Positions 18,993 to 27,746 of a DNA stretch of 64,000 nucleotides are shown here, one piece after another; within the stretch, counting starts at the first letter, position 1, and each line of letters begins with the position of its first letter. Origin of the DNA: Rhodospirillaceae bacterium (GTDB lineage Bacteria > Pseudomonadota > Alphaproteobacteria > Thalassobaculales > Thalassobaculaceae). A program made the position numbers and the translations under genes. The stretch covers positions 62,001-126,000 of the forward strand of contig JAGYJX010000006.1 in the NCBI GenBank assembly GCA_018401495.1. The letters are read 5' to 3'. The notes under the pieces were generated by a model. The model saw only the letters and a program-made list of their open reading frames with translations, searched no databases and had not been told where the DNA came from.

Positions 18993-19031
18993 CCGCTACT
19001 CCTCGCCGTCGGCCGGCATTCCGGCCTCGAG
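18993..19031. repeat. Right 39-bp direct repeat of the island, overlapping a gene end
   Basis: Same orientation as 11173-11211, with four mismatches. It contains the stop codon (18996-18998, minus strand) and last ten or so codons of the dehydrogenase gene, so the gene stays intact at this junction. The central palindrome of the left copy has one mismatch here (GGCCGGCATTCCGGCC). Confidence 0.65.
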
Positions 19032-19913
19032 CGCGCCGGCGACGATGCCGGCGACCTCGTCGGCGGTGAACCCGATGGTGCGGTCCTCCGGCACCTCCTG
19101 GCCAAGCGCGGTCGCCGTCACCAGCCGGTAGATGTCGGCTGCCCCGAGGAACAGCTTCGGGTCCAGGCCGACATCGGCGACCGTGCGCGCCACTTCCTCC
19201 ATCTCGCCGACCCAGCGGTAGGCCTTCGGCGGCATGTCGGGCAGGGACCGCTCGAACCGGTCGCTGAGCATCCGCTGGCTCGCCGCCATCTCGGCCGCCA
19301 GCTCGCGGTCGACGCCGTAGGCCTTGGCGGCGGCCAGCGATACCGTGCCGAGCGCCGTCAGCCCCTTGGTGACGGCGGCGTAACACATCTTCAGGGCCGA
19401 GGCGGCGCCGATCCCGCCGGGAACGGCGCGGACGTCCAGTCCGAACTCCCGAAGGTCGAGCGCGAAGCGCACCGCGTCGGCGGGGCCGGAGACGTAGAAC
19501 CGGGGCCCGAGACTGCGCCCCGGCTTCGGCGGCGGACCGACGATGCCGCCGTCCAGGAAGGGACCTCCGACCGAGTCCACGATCTCCGCCGCCTCGACCG
19601 CGGTCGCCGGCGCCACCGCGTTCAGGTCGATGTACAGCGGCTTGCGACGGACCTCGCCGATCGCCGAGGCCAGGCGGGTCGCCATGTCGACCGCCTGGTC
19701 GGGGGGCAGCACCGACAGCACGATGTCGGCGCCGTCGATCGCCGCGACGTCCTCGCCGGCGTCGACGATGCCGGCAGCCGAGGACAGCCGCACGGTGCGC
19801 GGCGAGCGGTCCGCGAGGTTGGTGGTGACGCGGACCCCGCGGTCGACCAGCACGCGGCCGATCGCGTGTCCCATGTCACCTGGGGCAAAGATCGCCACCG
19901 TCCGGATCGTCAT
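18996..19913 (-). CDS. NAD(P)-dependent oxidoreductase with DUF1932 C-terminal domain
   Basis: 305 residues. A Rossmann nucleotide-binding domain (VAIFAPGDMGHAIGRVLVDRG, then DIVLSVLPP) of the 6-phosphogluconate/3-hydroxyisobutyrate dehydrogenase group is followed by the DUF1932/PF09130 helical domain with the catalytic-type motif ASALKMCYAAVTKG. The central GGPFLDGGIVGPPP region is also typical. Substrate unknown. Divergent from thrC with 116 bp between. Its last codons overlap the right repeat of the island, so this gene appears to be the integration target. Intact, ATG start. Confidence 0.9.
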   Translation of the reverse strand: MTIRTVAIFAPGDMGHAIGRVLVDRGVRVTTNLADRSPRTVRLSSAAGIVDAGEDVAAIDGADIVLSVLPPDQAVDMATRLASAIGEVRRKPLYIDLNAVAPATAVEAAEIVDSVGGPFLDGGIVGPPPKPGRSLGPRFYVSGPADAVRFALDLREFGLDVRAVPGGIGAASALKMCYAAVTKGLTALGTVSLAAAKAYGVDRELAAEMAASQRMLSDRFERSLPDMPPKAYRWVGEMEEVARTVADVGLDPKLFLGAADIYRLVTATALGQEVPEDRTIGFTADEVAGIVAGALEAGMPADGEE

Positions 19914-20029
19914 GCGGTTCGCCCCGTTTCCTGCGCTTCGGCGGCGTCTCCCGGGCGCGGCGTGGGTGGTTGCGCCTGGATGACACCGTCGATAGGTTAC
20001 CGCGTCACCACGCAGGGATACACCGCTCC

Positions 20030-21445
20030 GTGCAATACATCAGCACTCGTGGCCGCGCGCCCGCCCTTGCCTTCGACGAGGTCCTGCTGTGCGGCCTCGC
20101 CCGGGACGGCGGGCTGTATGTCCCGGCGGTCTGGCCGTTGTTCTCCCGCGACGACATCCGCGCCCTCAAGGGCCTGTCCTACGCCGAGGTGGCGCTGCGG
20201 GTGATGCAGCCCTTCGTCGGCGATACCGTGCCGGCCGACGCGCTGCGGCGCATCGTCGACGAAACCTACGCCGGGTTCGGGCACCGCTGCGTCGCCCCGC
20301 TCAAGCAACTGGCGCCGAATCTGTGGCTGATGGAGCTGTTCCACGGCCCGACGCTGGCGTTCAAGGACTACGCCATGCAGGTGCTGGCGCGGCTGTTCGA
20401 CCACGTGCTGGCGGCCCGCGGCGAACGCGTGACGATCGTCGGCGCGACCTCGGGCGATACCGGCGCGGCGGCGATCGAGGCGTGCCGCGACCGCGCCAAC
20501 ATCGACTGCTTCATCCTGTTCCCGAAGGGGCGGGTGTCGCCGGTGCAGCAGCGCCAGATGACCACGGTCGACGCGCCCAACGTCCACGCCATCGCGGTCG
20601 AGGGCACCTTCGACGACTGCCAGGACATGGTGAAGGCGGCGTTCAACGACGCCGCCTTCCGCGACGCCTACGCCCTGTCGGCGGTCAACTCGATCAACTG
20701 GGCGCGGATCATGCCCCAGATCGCCTACTATTTCTGGGCGGCGGCGAACCTCGGTGCGCCGGAGCGGCCGGTGACGTTCGCGGTGCCGACCGGCAATTTC
20801 GGCAACGTCTACGCCGCCTACGCCGCCCGGCAGATGGGCCTGCCGATCGATCGCCTGGTGACCGGCAGCAACGCCAACGACATCCTGACCCGGTTCTTCG
20901 AGACCGGCGACATGGAGATCCGCGGCGTGGTCCCGACCCTGAGCCCGTCCATGGACATCCAGGTGTCGAGCAATTTCGAGCGCCTGCTGTTCGACCTGAT
21001 GGACCGCGACGGCGGCGAGGTCGACGCGATCCTCACCGCGTTCCGGCGCGACGGCCGCTTCAGCGTCGGCGCCAACCGCATGGGGCCGGCCTCGAGCCTG
21101 TTCCTGGCCGCCCGCAGCGACGACGCCGCCACGGTCGAGACCATCCGCCGCGTGCGCGACGAGACCGGCGAACTGCTCGACCCGCACACCGCGGTCGGCG
21201 TCGGCGCCGCCGAGCGGACCCGCAAGCACCGCGACCCGGCGGTGCCGGTGGTGGCGCTCGCCTGCGCGCATCCCGCCAAGTTCGCCGAGGCCATCGAGCG
21301 CGCCGTCGGCGCCGCGGCGCCGCTGCCGGAACGGATGGCAGACCTGTTGACCCGACCGGAACGCAACCCGGTGATCCCGAACGACCTCGCCGCCCTGCAG
21401 GGCTACATCCGCGACCGCGTCGCAACCCGTGGAGCCGCCGCTTGA
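20030..21445 (+). CDS. thrC: Threonine synthase
   Basis: Pyridoxal-phosphate enzyme converting O-phosphohomoserine to threonine. The 471-residue product starts VQYISTRGRAPALAFDEVL, the normal N-terminus of the class I (proteobacterial, fungal-like) enzyme. The PLP Lys is in HGPTLAFKDYAMQ, and GATSGDTGAAAIEA and AVPTGNFGNVYAAY are cofactor phosphate and substrate motifs. The GTG at 20030 follows AGGGA; a longer reading to 19970 adds an arginine-rich tail unlike the family. The stop overlaps the TTG of the M16 protease gene, a pairing common in Rhodospirillales and Rhizobiales. Confidence 0.96.
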   Translation: MQYISTRGRAPALAFDEVLLCGLARDGGLYVPAVWPLFSRDDIRALKGLSYAEVALRVMQPFVGDTVPADALRRIVDETYAGFGHRCVAPLKQLAPNLWLMELFHGPTLAFKDYAMQVLARLFDHVLAARGERVTIVGATSGDTGAAAIEACRDRANIDCFILFPKGRVSPVQQRQMTTVDAPNVHAIAVEGTFDDCQDMVKAAFNDAAFRDAYALSAVNSINWARIMPQIAYYFWAAANLGAPERPVTFAVPTGNFGNVYAAYAARQMGLPIDRLVTGSNANDILTRFFETGDMEIRGVVPTLSPSMDIQVSSNFERLLFDLMDRDGGEVDAILTAFRRDGRFSVGANRMGPASSLFLAARSDDAATVETIRRVRDETGELLDPHTAVGVGAAERTRKHRDPAVPVVALACAHPAKFAEAIERAVGAAAPLPERMADLLTRPERNPVIPNDLAALQGYIRDRVATRGAAA

Positions 21446-22718
21446 GTGAGATCGATCCGGCGACGGGCATCCGCGTCACCCGTCTGGACAGCGGCCTGAT
21501 GGTCGTCACCGACGCCATGGCGTCGGTGGAGTCCGCCTCGGTCGGCCTGTGGGTCGGCGTCGGCACCCGTCACGAGAATCCGGCCGAGAACGGCATCGCC
21601 CATCTGATCGAGCACATGGTGTTCAAGGGCACGCGCCGGCGCGACGCGGCGGCGATCGCCCGCGAGATCGAGGACGTCGGCGGTCACATGAACGCCTACA
21701 CCTCGCGCGAGCAGACCGCGTACTACGCCAAGGTGCTGGCTGGCGACCTGCCGGTGGCGGTCGACCTGATCGCCGACATCCTGCAGGATTCGGTGTTCGA
21801 TCCGGACGAGCTGGGGCGCGAGCGGTCGGTGATAGTCCAGGAGATCGGCCAGGTCGCCGACACCCCCGACGACATCATCTTCGACCACTTCCAGGAGGCG
21901 GCGTACCCGAACCAGGGCCTCGGCCGCCCGGTGCTGGGGCGCAGCGAGATCGTGCAGTCGCTGGGGCGCGACGCGCTGGTCGGCTACCTCGACACCAACT
22001 ACGGCCCCGGCGTGTCGATCCTGTCGGCGGCCGGCAAGGTCGACCACGACGCCCTGGTGGCGCTCGCCGCCGAGCGTTTCGACCACCTGCCGGGCCGCGC
22101 GGTCGCGACCACCGAGGGGCTTCCTATGTCGGCGGCGAGGTCCGGGTCGACCGCGACCTGGAGCAGCTGCACGTGGTCCTCGGCTTCCGCGGCGTGGCGT
22201 TCGACGACCCCGACTTCCACGCCATGCAGGTGTTCTCGACCCTGTACGGCGGCGGCATGTCCTCGCGGCTGTTCCAGGAAGTCCGCGAGAAGCGCGGGCT
22301 CGCCTACTCGGTCTACTCCTTCACCTCGTCGTATTTCGACGACGGCACCCTGGGCGTCTACGCCGGCACCGGGCCGGACGAGATCGACGAGGTCATGCCG
22401 CTGATCGTCGAGCAGCTGCACGCGGTCGCCGACAAGCTGGAGGGCGGCGAGCTGGCGCGCGCCCGCACCCAGCTCAAGGCCTCGCTGCTGATGAGCCGGG
22501 AGAGCACCGGCACGCGCTGCGAGCAGCTCGCCAACCACATGCTGGTGTACGGCCGCCCGCCGTCGGTGGCGGAGATCGTCGCCAAGGTCGACGCGGTCGA
22601 CGAGGCAGCGATCCGCCGGGTGGTGGGGCGGCTGCTGTCGGCGCCGCCGACCCTGGCGGCGATCGGCCCGACCGGCGCGCTGGAGGCCTACGACGCGATC
22701 AAGGCGCGGTTGGGCTGA
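21442..22718 (+). CDS. M16 family zinc protease (processing-peptidase type), frameshifted
   Basis: About 425 residues. The inverted zinc motif HLIEH (H-x-x-E-H) lies in NGIAHLIEHMVFKGT, with the distal Glu ligand in the ERSVIVQEIGQ helix region. The second half has GGGMSSRLFQEVREKRGLAYSVYS, the glycine-rich and Arg-Tyr substrate region of mitochondrial-processing-peptidase relatives. One base seems missing near 22120-22130: the first frame ends TTEG, and the other resumes SYVGGEVRVDRDLEQLH. The TTG start overlaps the thrC stop. Bacterial members are periplasmic or cytoplasmic peptidases; there is no signal peptide here. Confidence 0.9.
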
Positions 22719-22749
22719 CCTCCCGCCGCCGGCACCCCGGGAGAGAGCG

Positions 22750-23205
22750 ATGACCAAGCCCGTCTATGTCCTGAACGGACCGAACCTGAACCTGCTCGGC
22801 ATCCGCGAGCCGCACATCTACGGCAGCACCACGCTCGACGACATCGAGGCGATGTGCCGGGACAAGGCGGCGGCGATCGACCTGCCGATCGAGTTCCGGC
22901 AGTCCAACAGCGAGGGCACGCTGGTCGACTGGATCCACGAGGCGATCAAGGGCGGCGCCGGCATCGTCATCAACCCGGCCGGCTACAGCTTCCACTCGGT
23001 GCCGATCCTCGACGCGCTGAAAGTCTTCCGCTGGCCGATCATCGAGCTGCACATCTCGAACATCCACAAGCGCGAGGCGATCTACCACCGCTCCTACGTG
23101 TCCTACGCGGCGACCGCGGTGATCGCCGGCCTCGGCGCCGCCGGCTACCCGGTGGCGCTGGACTGCATCGCCCAGATGCTGAAGCAGGGCGAGCCGGGGC
23201 GGTAG
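22750..23205 (+). CDS. aroQ: Type II 3-dehydroquinate dehydratase, variant subgroup
   Basis: 151 residues of the flavodoxin-like type II dehydroquinase fold. NGPNLNLLGIREPHIYGSTTL contains the lid Arg and catalytic Tyr, FRQSNSEGTLVDWI is normal, and ELHISNIHKRE carries the conserved His. The substrate loop, usually NPGAYTHTS, is NPAGYSFHS, so the usual His position is Phe and a His is one place later. The neighbours on the other strand are FAD and Gfo/Idh oxidoreductases and a TIM-barrel isomerase, so a catabolic role on a quinate-like or cyclitol compound is possible instead of shikimate biosynthesis. ATG with GGGAGAGAGC upstream. Confidence 0.88.
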   Translation: MTKPVYVLNGPNLNLLGIREPHIYGSTTLDDIEAMCRDKAAAIDLPIEFRQSNSEGTLVDWIHEAIKGGAGIVINPAGYSFHSVPILDALKVFRWPIIELHISNIHKREAIYHRSYVSYAATAVIAGLGAAGYPVALDCIAQMLKQGEPGR

Positions 23206-23251
23206 CGGCGGCGGGCGTCCGAGCACCGGCCGCCGGTCGTCCGGTCCGCCC

Positions 23252-24928
23252 TCAGGCGTTGCTGCGCGCCGCGTGGCGGGCGGCGATCCAGGCGAAGGTC
23301 ATCGCCGGGCCGATGGTGATGCCCGGCCCCGGGTAGATCCCGGCCATCATCGAATCCATGTCGTTGCCGCAGGCGTACAGCCCCGGCACCGGCCGCCCGT
23401 CGGCGTCGAGCACGCGGGCATCGCCGTCGGTGACGAGGCCGACGCTGGCGCCGATGTCGCCCGGCTGGACCCGGATCGCGTAGTACGGCGGCGTCGCGAT
23501 CGGCCCGAGGCACGGGTTCGGGCCGTGCGCCGGGTCGCCGAGGTTGCGCTGGTAGGCGTCGCCGCCCTTGCCGAACTCCGGGTCGACGCCGTCCGCCGCG
23601 TAGCGGTTGTTGCGCGCCACCGCCTCGTGCAGCGCCGCCGCGTCGACGCCGCAGGCCGCGGCCAGCGCGGTGACGGTGTCGGCGCGGGTCACGTAGCCGT
23701 CGGCGACCGCGCCCGCCAGGTTCAGCCCGCGCGGCCGGATCATGCCGAGCCCGTATTTCAGCACGAACGCGTGGTCGCAGACGAACAGGCACGGGATCGT
23801 CGGCCGTTCGCGGTGGGCGGCGTGCATCGCCTGGCCGAACAGGTGGTAGGTGGTGGCCTCGTTGACGAACCGCCGCCCGCTCCGGTCGACGGCGATCAGG
23901 CCCGGCTTGCCGCGGTCGAGCACGAAGTGCGGGAACACCGCCGTGCTGCCGTCGCGCCGCCGCCGGGTCGACATCGGCGCCCAGTAGCTCGTCGCGGCGT
24001 GGCCCTCGCCGAGCCGGCCGCCGGCGGAGCGGCCGAAATCGATGCCGTCGCCGGTGACGCTCTCGACCAGCGGGGTATGCTCGGCCAGCGGTTCCGGCAG
24101 CAGCGCGCGGCGCAGCTCCGGATGGCGCGAGAAGCCGCCGGTGGCGAGCACCACGCCGCGGCGGGCGATCAGCCGCTCGCCGTCCGCCAGGGTGACGCCG
24201 TCGACCCGGCCGTCGCGTTCGATCAGGCCGAGGACCCGCGCGCCGGTGCGGATCGCCACGCCGCGGCGGATCAGCGACAGCAGCAGTCGGCCGGCGAGCG
24301 CGTTGCCCATCACCAGCCTGGTGCCGCGCGGGAAGCGCAGCCGGTCCAGGCCGAACCGGCCGACCAGCCCCAGCGCGTGCCGCAGCGACCGGCCGGAGCG
24401 CGTGGCGTTCAGCAGGTGGCCGATGTCGGTGCGGTCGACCATCATGCCGCCGAACAGCGTGAACTCCGGCAGCGGCGGGCGCAGCAGCACGAAGTCGCGG
24501 CCGAGCAGGCGCCCGTCGAACGGCAGCGCCTCCAGCACCCGGCCGTGCAGCGTGGCGCCCTCGGCGGTCGCCAGGTAGTCGGGGTGGTGCGGGTAGGCGC
24601 GGAACCGCACCTCGCTGCCCTCCTCCAGGAAGGCGACCATCTCGGGCCCGCGCGCCAGGAACGCCTCGCACAGCTCCGGCCGCAGCCGGTCGCCGACGGT
24701 TGCCTGGAGGTAGGTGCGGGCGCGCTCGACGCTGTCGTCGGGCGGGGCGTGACGGGTGTTCGGGACCCACACCGAACCGGCCGACACCGCGGTGGTGCCG
24801 CCGACCACGGCGGCCTTCTCCAGCAGCTCGACCTCGAGCCCGAGCAGCGCGCCGGTCAGGGCCGCGGTCATGCCGCCGGCGCCGGCGCCGAGGACGACGA
24901 GATCGACCTCCCGCTCCGGGGCGGTCAC
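23252..24928 (-). CDS. FAD-dependent oxidoreductase (3-ketosteroid dehydrogenase/fumarate reductase type)
   Basis: 558 residues. The N-terminal FAD-binding Rossmann motif is LVVLGAGAGGMTAALTGALLG with Glu at the end of the second strand (VELLEK), and GGTTAVSAGSVWVPNT is typical of the FAD_binding_2 superfamily. The C-terminal ends GNDMDSMMAGIYPGPGITIGPAMTFA, the flavin-closing segment seen in 3-ketosteroid-1-dehydrogenase-like proteins. It would dehydrogenate or reduce a C-C bond next to a carbonyl; the substrate is unknown. GTG start overlapping the stop of the upstream Gfo/Idh gene (GTGA), so the two form an operon. Intact. Confidence 0.88.
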   Translation of the reverse strand: MTAPEREVDLVVLGAGAGGMTAALTGALLGLEVELLEKAAVVGGTTAVSAGSVWVPNTRHAPPDDSVERARTYLQATVGDRLRPELCEAFLARGPEMVAFLEEGSEVRFRAYPHHPDYLATAEGATLHGRVLEALPFDGRLLGRDFVLLRPPLPEFTLFGGMMVDRTDIGHLLNATRSGRSLRHALGLVGRFGLDRLRFPRGTRLVMGNALAGRLLLSLIRRGVAIRTGARVLGLIERDGRVDGVTLADGERLIARRGVVLATGGFSRHPELRRALLPEPLAEHTPLVESVTGDGIDFGRSAGGRLGEGHAATSYWAPMSTRRRRDGSTAVFPHFVLDRGKPGLIAVDRSGRRFVNEATTYHLFGQAMHAAHRERPTIPCLFVCDHAFVLKYGLGMIRPRGLNLAGAVADGYVTRADTVTALAAACGVDAAALHEAVARNNRYAADGVDPEFGKGGDAYQRNLGDPAHGPNPCLGPIATPPYYAIRVQPGDIGASVGLVTDGDARVLDADGRPVPGLYACGNDMDSMMAGIYPGPGITIGPAMTFAWIAARHAARSNA

Positions 24929-25992
24929 GCGCGGGCTCCGGCCGCCGGGGCCGCGGCGGGCGCGACCGGGCGGCCGGTCGCGATCGCCTGCTTGATCGCC
25001 ATGGTCGCGGCCAGCGTCGCCAGGCCGTCGCGGCCGTCGACCCGCGGTGCCTCGGCGCGGGCGATGACGCGCACGAAGTGCCGGATCTGCTGCGGCAGCG
25101 CCTCGTGTCCGGCCCAGGCAAGCGGCGTCGCGGCCAGCGGATCGGCCCAGGACGCCGGCTCCGGTCCGGCCCCCCGCCAGAGCGTCAGGTTCGGGAAGTC
25201 GAGCGCCGCCTCGGTGCCGAGGAAGCGGTAGCAGTTCTGTCCCGACGCCGCGATGTTCGGGTTGTCGGCCGAGCCGGCTTCCCAGCCCCACGGCGACGGG
25301 GCGGCGTCGGTCAGGGTGATGGTGCCGAGCGCGCCGCTGGCGAAGCGGATCGCCACCACCGCGGTGTCCTCGACCTCGAAGCCGCGGATCGCCGAGGACC
25401 CGTAGGCCTGGACCTCGGCGATCTCGCCGCAGAAGTGCCTGAGGCAGTCGACGTCGTGGATCATGTTGATCAGGATCGGCCCGCCGCCCGTGGTGCGCCG
25501 CCAGGTGGCGTCGAAATACGGCGCCGGCTTGCGCACCGCCCACACCGCGTTGACGGCGACCAGCCGGCCGAGGGCGCCGCGCGCCAGGATCTCCCGGGTC
25601 GCCTCGACCATCGGGTTGTAGCGGCGGTGGTGGCCGACCAGCAGCGGCACGCCGGCCGCCTCGGCGGCCAGCACCAGCTCGGCGCCGGCCTCCAGGGTGT
25701 CGGCCAGCGGCTTCTCGACGATCGCCGGGATGCCGCGCTCGACGCAGGCGAGGCCGACCGCCAGGTGCAGCTGGTTCGGCGCCGCCACGATCACCCCGTC
25801 CGGCCGCTCGCGGTCGAGCATCTCGCGGTAGTCGGCGTAGTGCCGGGTGGCGAGGCGGGCGGCCTCGCGCGGGCCGACCTCCGAGGGGTCGGCGACGGCG
25901 GCCAGCTCGACCTCGTCGATCGCGGCGATCAGCTCGGCGTGGCGGATCCCGATCAGCCCGACACCGACGACGGCGAGGCGGGTCTTGGCCAT
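24925..25992 (-). CDS. Gfo/Idh/MocA family NAD(P)-dependent oxidoreductase
   Basis: 355 residues. Nucleotide-binding motif AVVGVGLIGIRHAELI, the EKP motif (IVEKPLADT, with the catalytic-region Lys), and the C-terminal domain with GHHRRYNPMVEATRE and GGGPILINMIHDVDCLRHF, where the D..H pair is the usual catalytic region. Enzymes of this family oxidise cyclitols or sugars at a hydroxyl. ATG at 25992 with AGGGAG 9 bases upstream; an earlier in-frame start lacks a ribosome site. First gene of the minus-strand pair with the FAD enzyme and divergent from the isomerase gene at 26103. Confidence 0.92.
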   Translation of the reverse strand: MAKTRLAVVGVGLIGIRHAELIAAIDEVELAAVADPSEVGPREAARLATRHYADYREMLDRERPDGVIVAAPNQLHLAVGLACVERGIPAIVEKPLADTLEAGAELVLAAEAAGVPLLVGHHRRYNPMVEATREILARGALGRLVAVNAVWAVRKPAPYFDATWRRTTGGGPILINMIHDVDCLRHFCGEIAEVQAYGSSAIRGFEVEDTAVVAIRFASGALGTITLTDAAPSPWGWEAGSADNPNIAASGQNCYRFLGTEAALDFPNLTLWRGAGPEPASWADPLAATPLAWAGHEALPQQIRHFVRVIARAEAPRVDGRDGLATLAATMAIKQAIATGRPVAPAAAPAAGARA

Positions 25993-26102
25993 GGCGGAGC
26001 TCCCTGCCGGAACGGCGCGGCGCCCAGGCGCCGGGATGGACGTTTGCACGCGGCCGCCCGCCGTTCAACAATCGCCCGGAGCTTCCCGAAAGGACCGCCG
26101 CC

Positions 26103-26951
26103 GTGCCCGACGACCGCCTGCTGTCGATCAACCAGGTCACCACCCGCGAGCGCTGGACGCTGGAGCAGGCGATCGACGGGTACGCCCGCCACGGCGTCGC
26201 CGGGATCGGGACCTGGAGCGACTCGGTCCGCGCCCTGGGCCTGCAGGCGGCGGCGCGGCGCATCCGCGAGGCCGGCCTGGCGGTGACCGGCCATCTGGTC
26301 GGCGGCCTGCTGACCGACCGCGATCCGGCGGTCCGCCGCACCCGGATCGACGACAACCGCCGGGTGATCGAGGAGGCGGCCGAGCTCGGCGCGCGCTGCG
26401 TGGTGACGATCGCCGGCGGCCTGCCGGCCGGCGACCGGGATCTCGCCGGCGCCCGCGCCCGTGCCCTCGACGGCCTCGCCGAGCTCTTGCCGGTCGCCCG
26501 GGCGGCCGGGGTGACGCTGGGGCTGGAACCGCTGCACCCGATGATCACGGCGGCGCGGTCGGTGCTGCCGACCCTGGAGTTGGCGAACGACTGGTTCGAG
26601 GCGCTGGCGCCGGGGGCGGCGCCGGGCGAGGCGGTTCCCGGCCTCGGCATCGTGGTCGATGTCTACGCGGTGTGGTGGGATCCCAACCTCGCCCGCGAGA
26701 TCGCCCGCGCCAGCGGCCGGATCTGCGCCTTCCACGTCTCGGACTGGCTGGCCGACACCACCGACCTGCGTCTCGACCGCGGCATGATGGGCGACGGCGT
26801 GATCGACATCCCCGGCATCCGCGGGATGGTCGAGGCCGCTGGCTGGCAGGGCATGCGCGAGGTCGAGATCTTCTCGGCCCGCGACTGGTGGCAACGCGAC
26901 CCCGACGAGGTGGTCCGGACCGTCAGGGAGCGCTACCGGACGGCGGTCTGA
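26103..26951 (+). CDS. Sugar phosphate isomerase/epimerase (xylose-isomerase-like TIM barrel)
   Basis: 282 residues. AP-endonuclease-2-type TIM barrel: WTLEQAIDGYARHGVAGIGTW, LGLEPLHPM (metal Glu), GLGIVVDVYAVWWDPN (metal Asp/His region), ICAFHVSDWL and the C-terminal VEIFSARDWW. Members include inosose isomerase, hydroxypyruvate isomerase and 3-dehydroshikimate dehydratase. Given the neighbouring dehydroquinase-like and Gfo/Idh genes, it may act on a cyclic polyol in the same pathway, but this is inference. GTG start with an AAAGGA site. Confidence 0.88.
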   Translation: MPDDRLLSINQVTTRERWTLEQAIDGYARHGVAGIGTWSDSVRALGLQAAARRIREAGLAVTGHLVGGLLTDRDPAVRRTRIDDNRRVIEEAAELGARCVVTIAGGLPAGDRDLAGARARALDGLAELLPVARAAGVTLGLEPLHPMITAARSVLPTLELANDWFEALAPGAAPGEAVPGLGIVVDVYAVWWDPNLAREIARASGRICAFHVSDWLADTTDLRLDRGMMGDGVIDIPGIRGMVEAAGWQGMREVEIFSARDWWQRDPDEVVRTVRERYRTAV

Positions 26952-26954
26952 CCA

Positions 26955-27746
26955 TCAGATCCGCTCGACCTTGCGGGCGATGAAGTAGAGGTTGGAGGCC
27001 AGCAACCGGACCGGCCAGAGCTTCTCCAGCGGTCGGTTCAGCCGGGCCAGCCCGCCGGCCAGCGCGCCGATGCCGCCGCCGACCTTCACGGTCTTGGCCA
27101 GCGTCGGGAACACCTGGTGATAGCCGCTGGCCTCGACCAGGAAGCCCCGCTCGAGGAACCGCTCTCGCGTCTGCGCCCGCCGGTAGCGGCGGTTGTGGCC
27201 GGCGCCGGGCTTCACCAGATCCGCCAGGTTCTCGCTCAGCGACCAGGCGTTCGGCAGGAAGGTGACGGCCAGGACACCCCCGGCTTCAGGACGCGCCACA
27301 CCTCCTTCAGGCTCTCGTACTCGTTGGCGACGTGCTCGAGCACGCCGCTGGAGAGCACCAGGTCGAAGGTCGCGTCGGGATAGGGCAGGGTCCAGGTGTG
27401 CGACAGGCGCCGGTACTCCAGGCCGCGCGTAGTCGAAGAACGCCGAGAAGTCGTCGTCGTCCAGGTCGCAGCCGTGCAGGGTGGCGGCGGGGCCGAGCCA
27501 GCGCCGCATCAGGCACGAATCGAACGCGTGGCGGCAGCCCCAGTCGAGGGTGACGGCGTCGTCCGGCAGGTAGGGGGCGAACAGCTCGAAGGCCCGGATC
27601 ACCCGGTCGAGTGCCGCTTCGTTGGCGATCACCGATTCCAGGTAGCCGCGAAAGCCGGGATCCCTGACCCGGGCGATGCCCTTCGGAAACAGCTCGAGCG
27701 CGAGCTCGCGCAGCTCAGCGCGGGACGGGCGCGACGGCGGCGTCAT
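26955..27746 (-). CDS. Class I SAM-dependent methyltransferase, doubly frameshifted
   Basis: About 263 residues. Motif I is VTLDWGCRHAFDSCLM, then LHGCDLDDDDFSAFFDYAR. Between about 27424 and 27285 the main frame reads arginine-rich nonsense, while another frame gives EYRRLSHTWTLPYPD, FDLVLSSGVLEHVANEYES and EVWRVLKPGG, exactly the expected motifs. The main frame then resumes with GVLAVTFLPNAWSLSENL. The two compensating slips are probably sequence errors. Methyl acceptor unknown. The start overlaps the stop of the AbrB-type gene (ATGA), so the two are one transcript. Confidence 0.85.
   Translation of the reverse strand: MTPPSRPSRAELRELALELFPKGIARVRDPGFRGYLESVIANEAALDRVIRAFELFAPYLPDDAVTLDWGCRHAFDSCLMRRWLGPAATLHGCDLDDDDFSAFFDYARPGVPAPVAHLDPALSRRDLRPGALQRRARARRQRVREPEGGVARPEAGGVLAVTFLPNAWSLSENLADLVKPGAGHNRRYRRAQTRERFLERGFLVEASGYHQVFPTLAKTVKVGGGIGALAGGLARLNRPLEKLWPVRLLASNLYFIARKVERI

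Larger units (their letters stand above)
11173..19031. mobile_element. Putative genomic island carrying signalling genes, flanked by direct repeats
   Basis: Inside the repeats the DNA is far less GC-rich than the rest of the window (parts of 11.3-12.0, 12.9-14.0 and 17.0-18.9 kb look below 50 percent GC) and codon use shifts accordingly. The low-GC genes begin 15 bases after the left repeat and the low-GC stretch ends at the right repeat, which overlaps the last codons of a resident dehydrogenase gene. Integration into a gene's 3' end with duplication of that end is typical of site-specific elements. No integrase or transposase is recognisable, so the element may be decayed or mobilised in trans. 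The boundaries are seen; the mechanism is inferred. Confidence 0.55.

Noticed and set aside
26008..26050. GGAAC ... CGTT near the Gfo/Idh and isomerase start sites as an EcfG promoter
   Set aside because: The spacer is about 27 bases, far from the 16-18 required.
23252..26650. An unbroken 1132-codon minus-strand frame suggesting one giant protein
   Set aside because: Only the first 558 codons counted from 24928 look like a protein; the upstream part is an arginine-rich shadow of the Gfo/Idh and isomerase genes in this GC-rich DNA.
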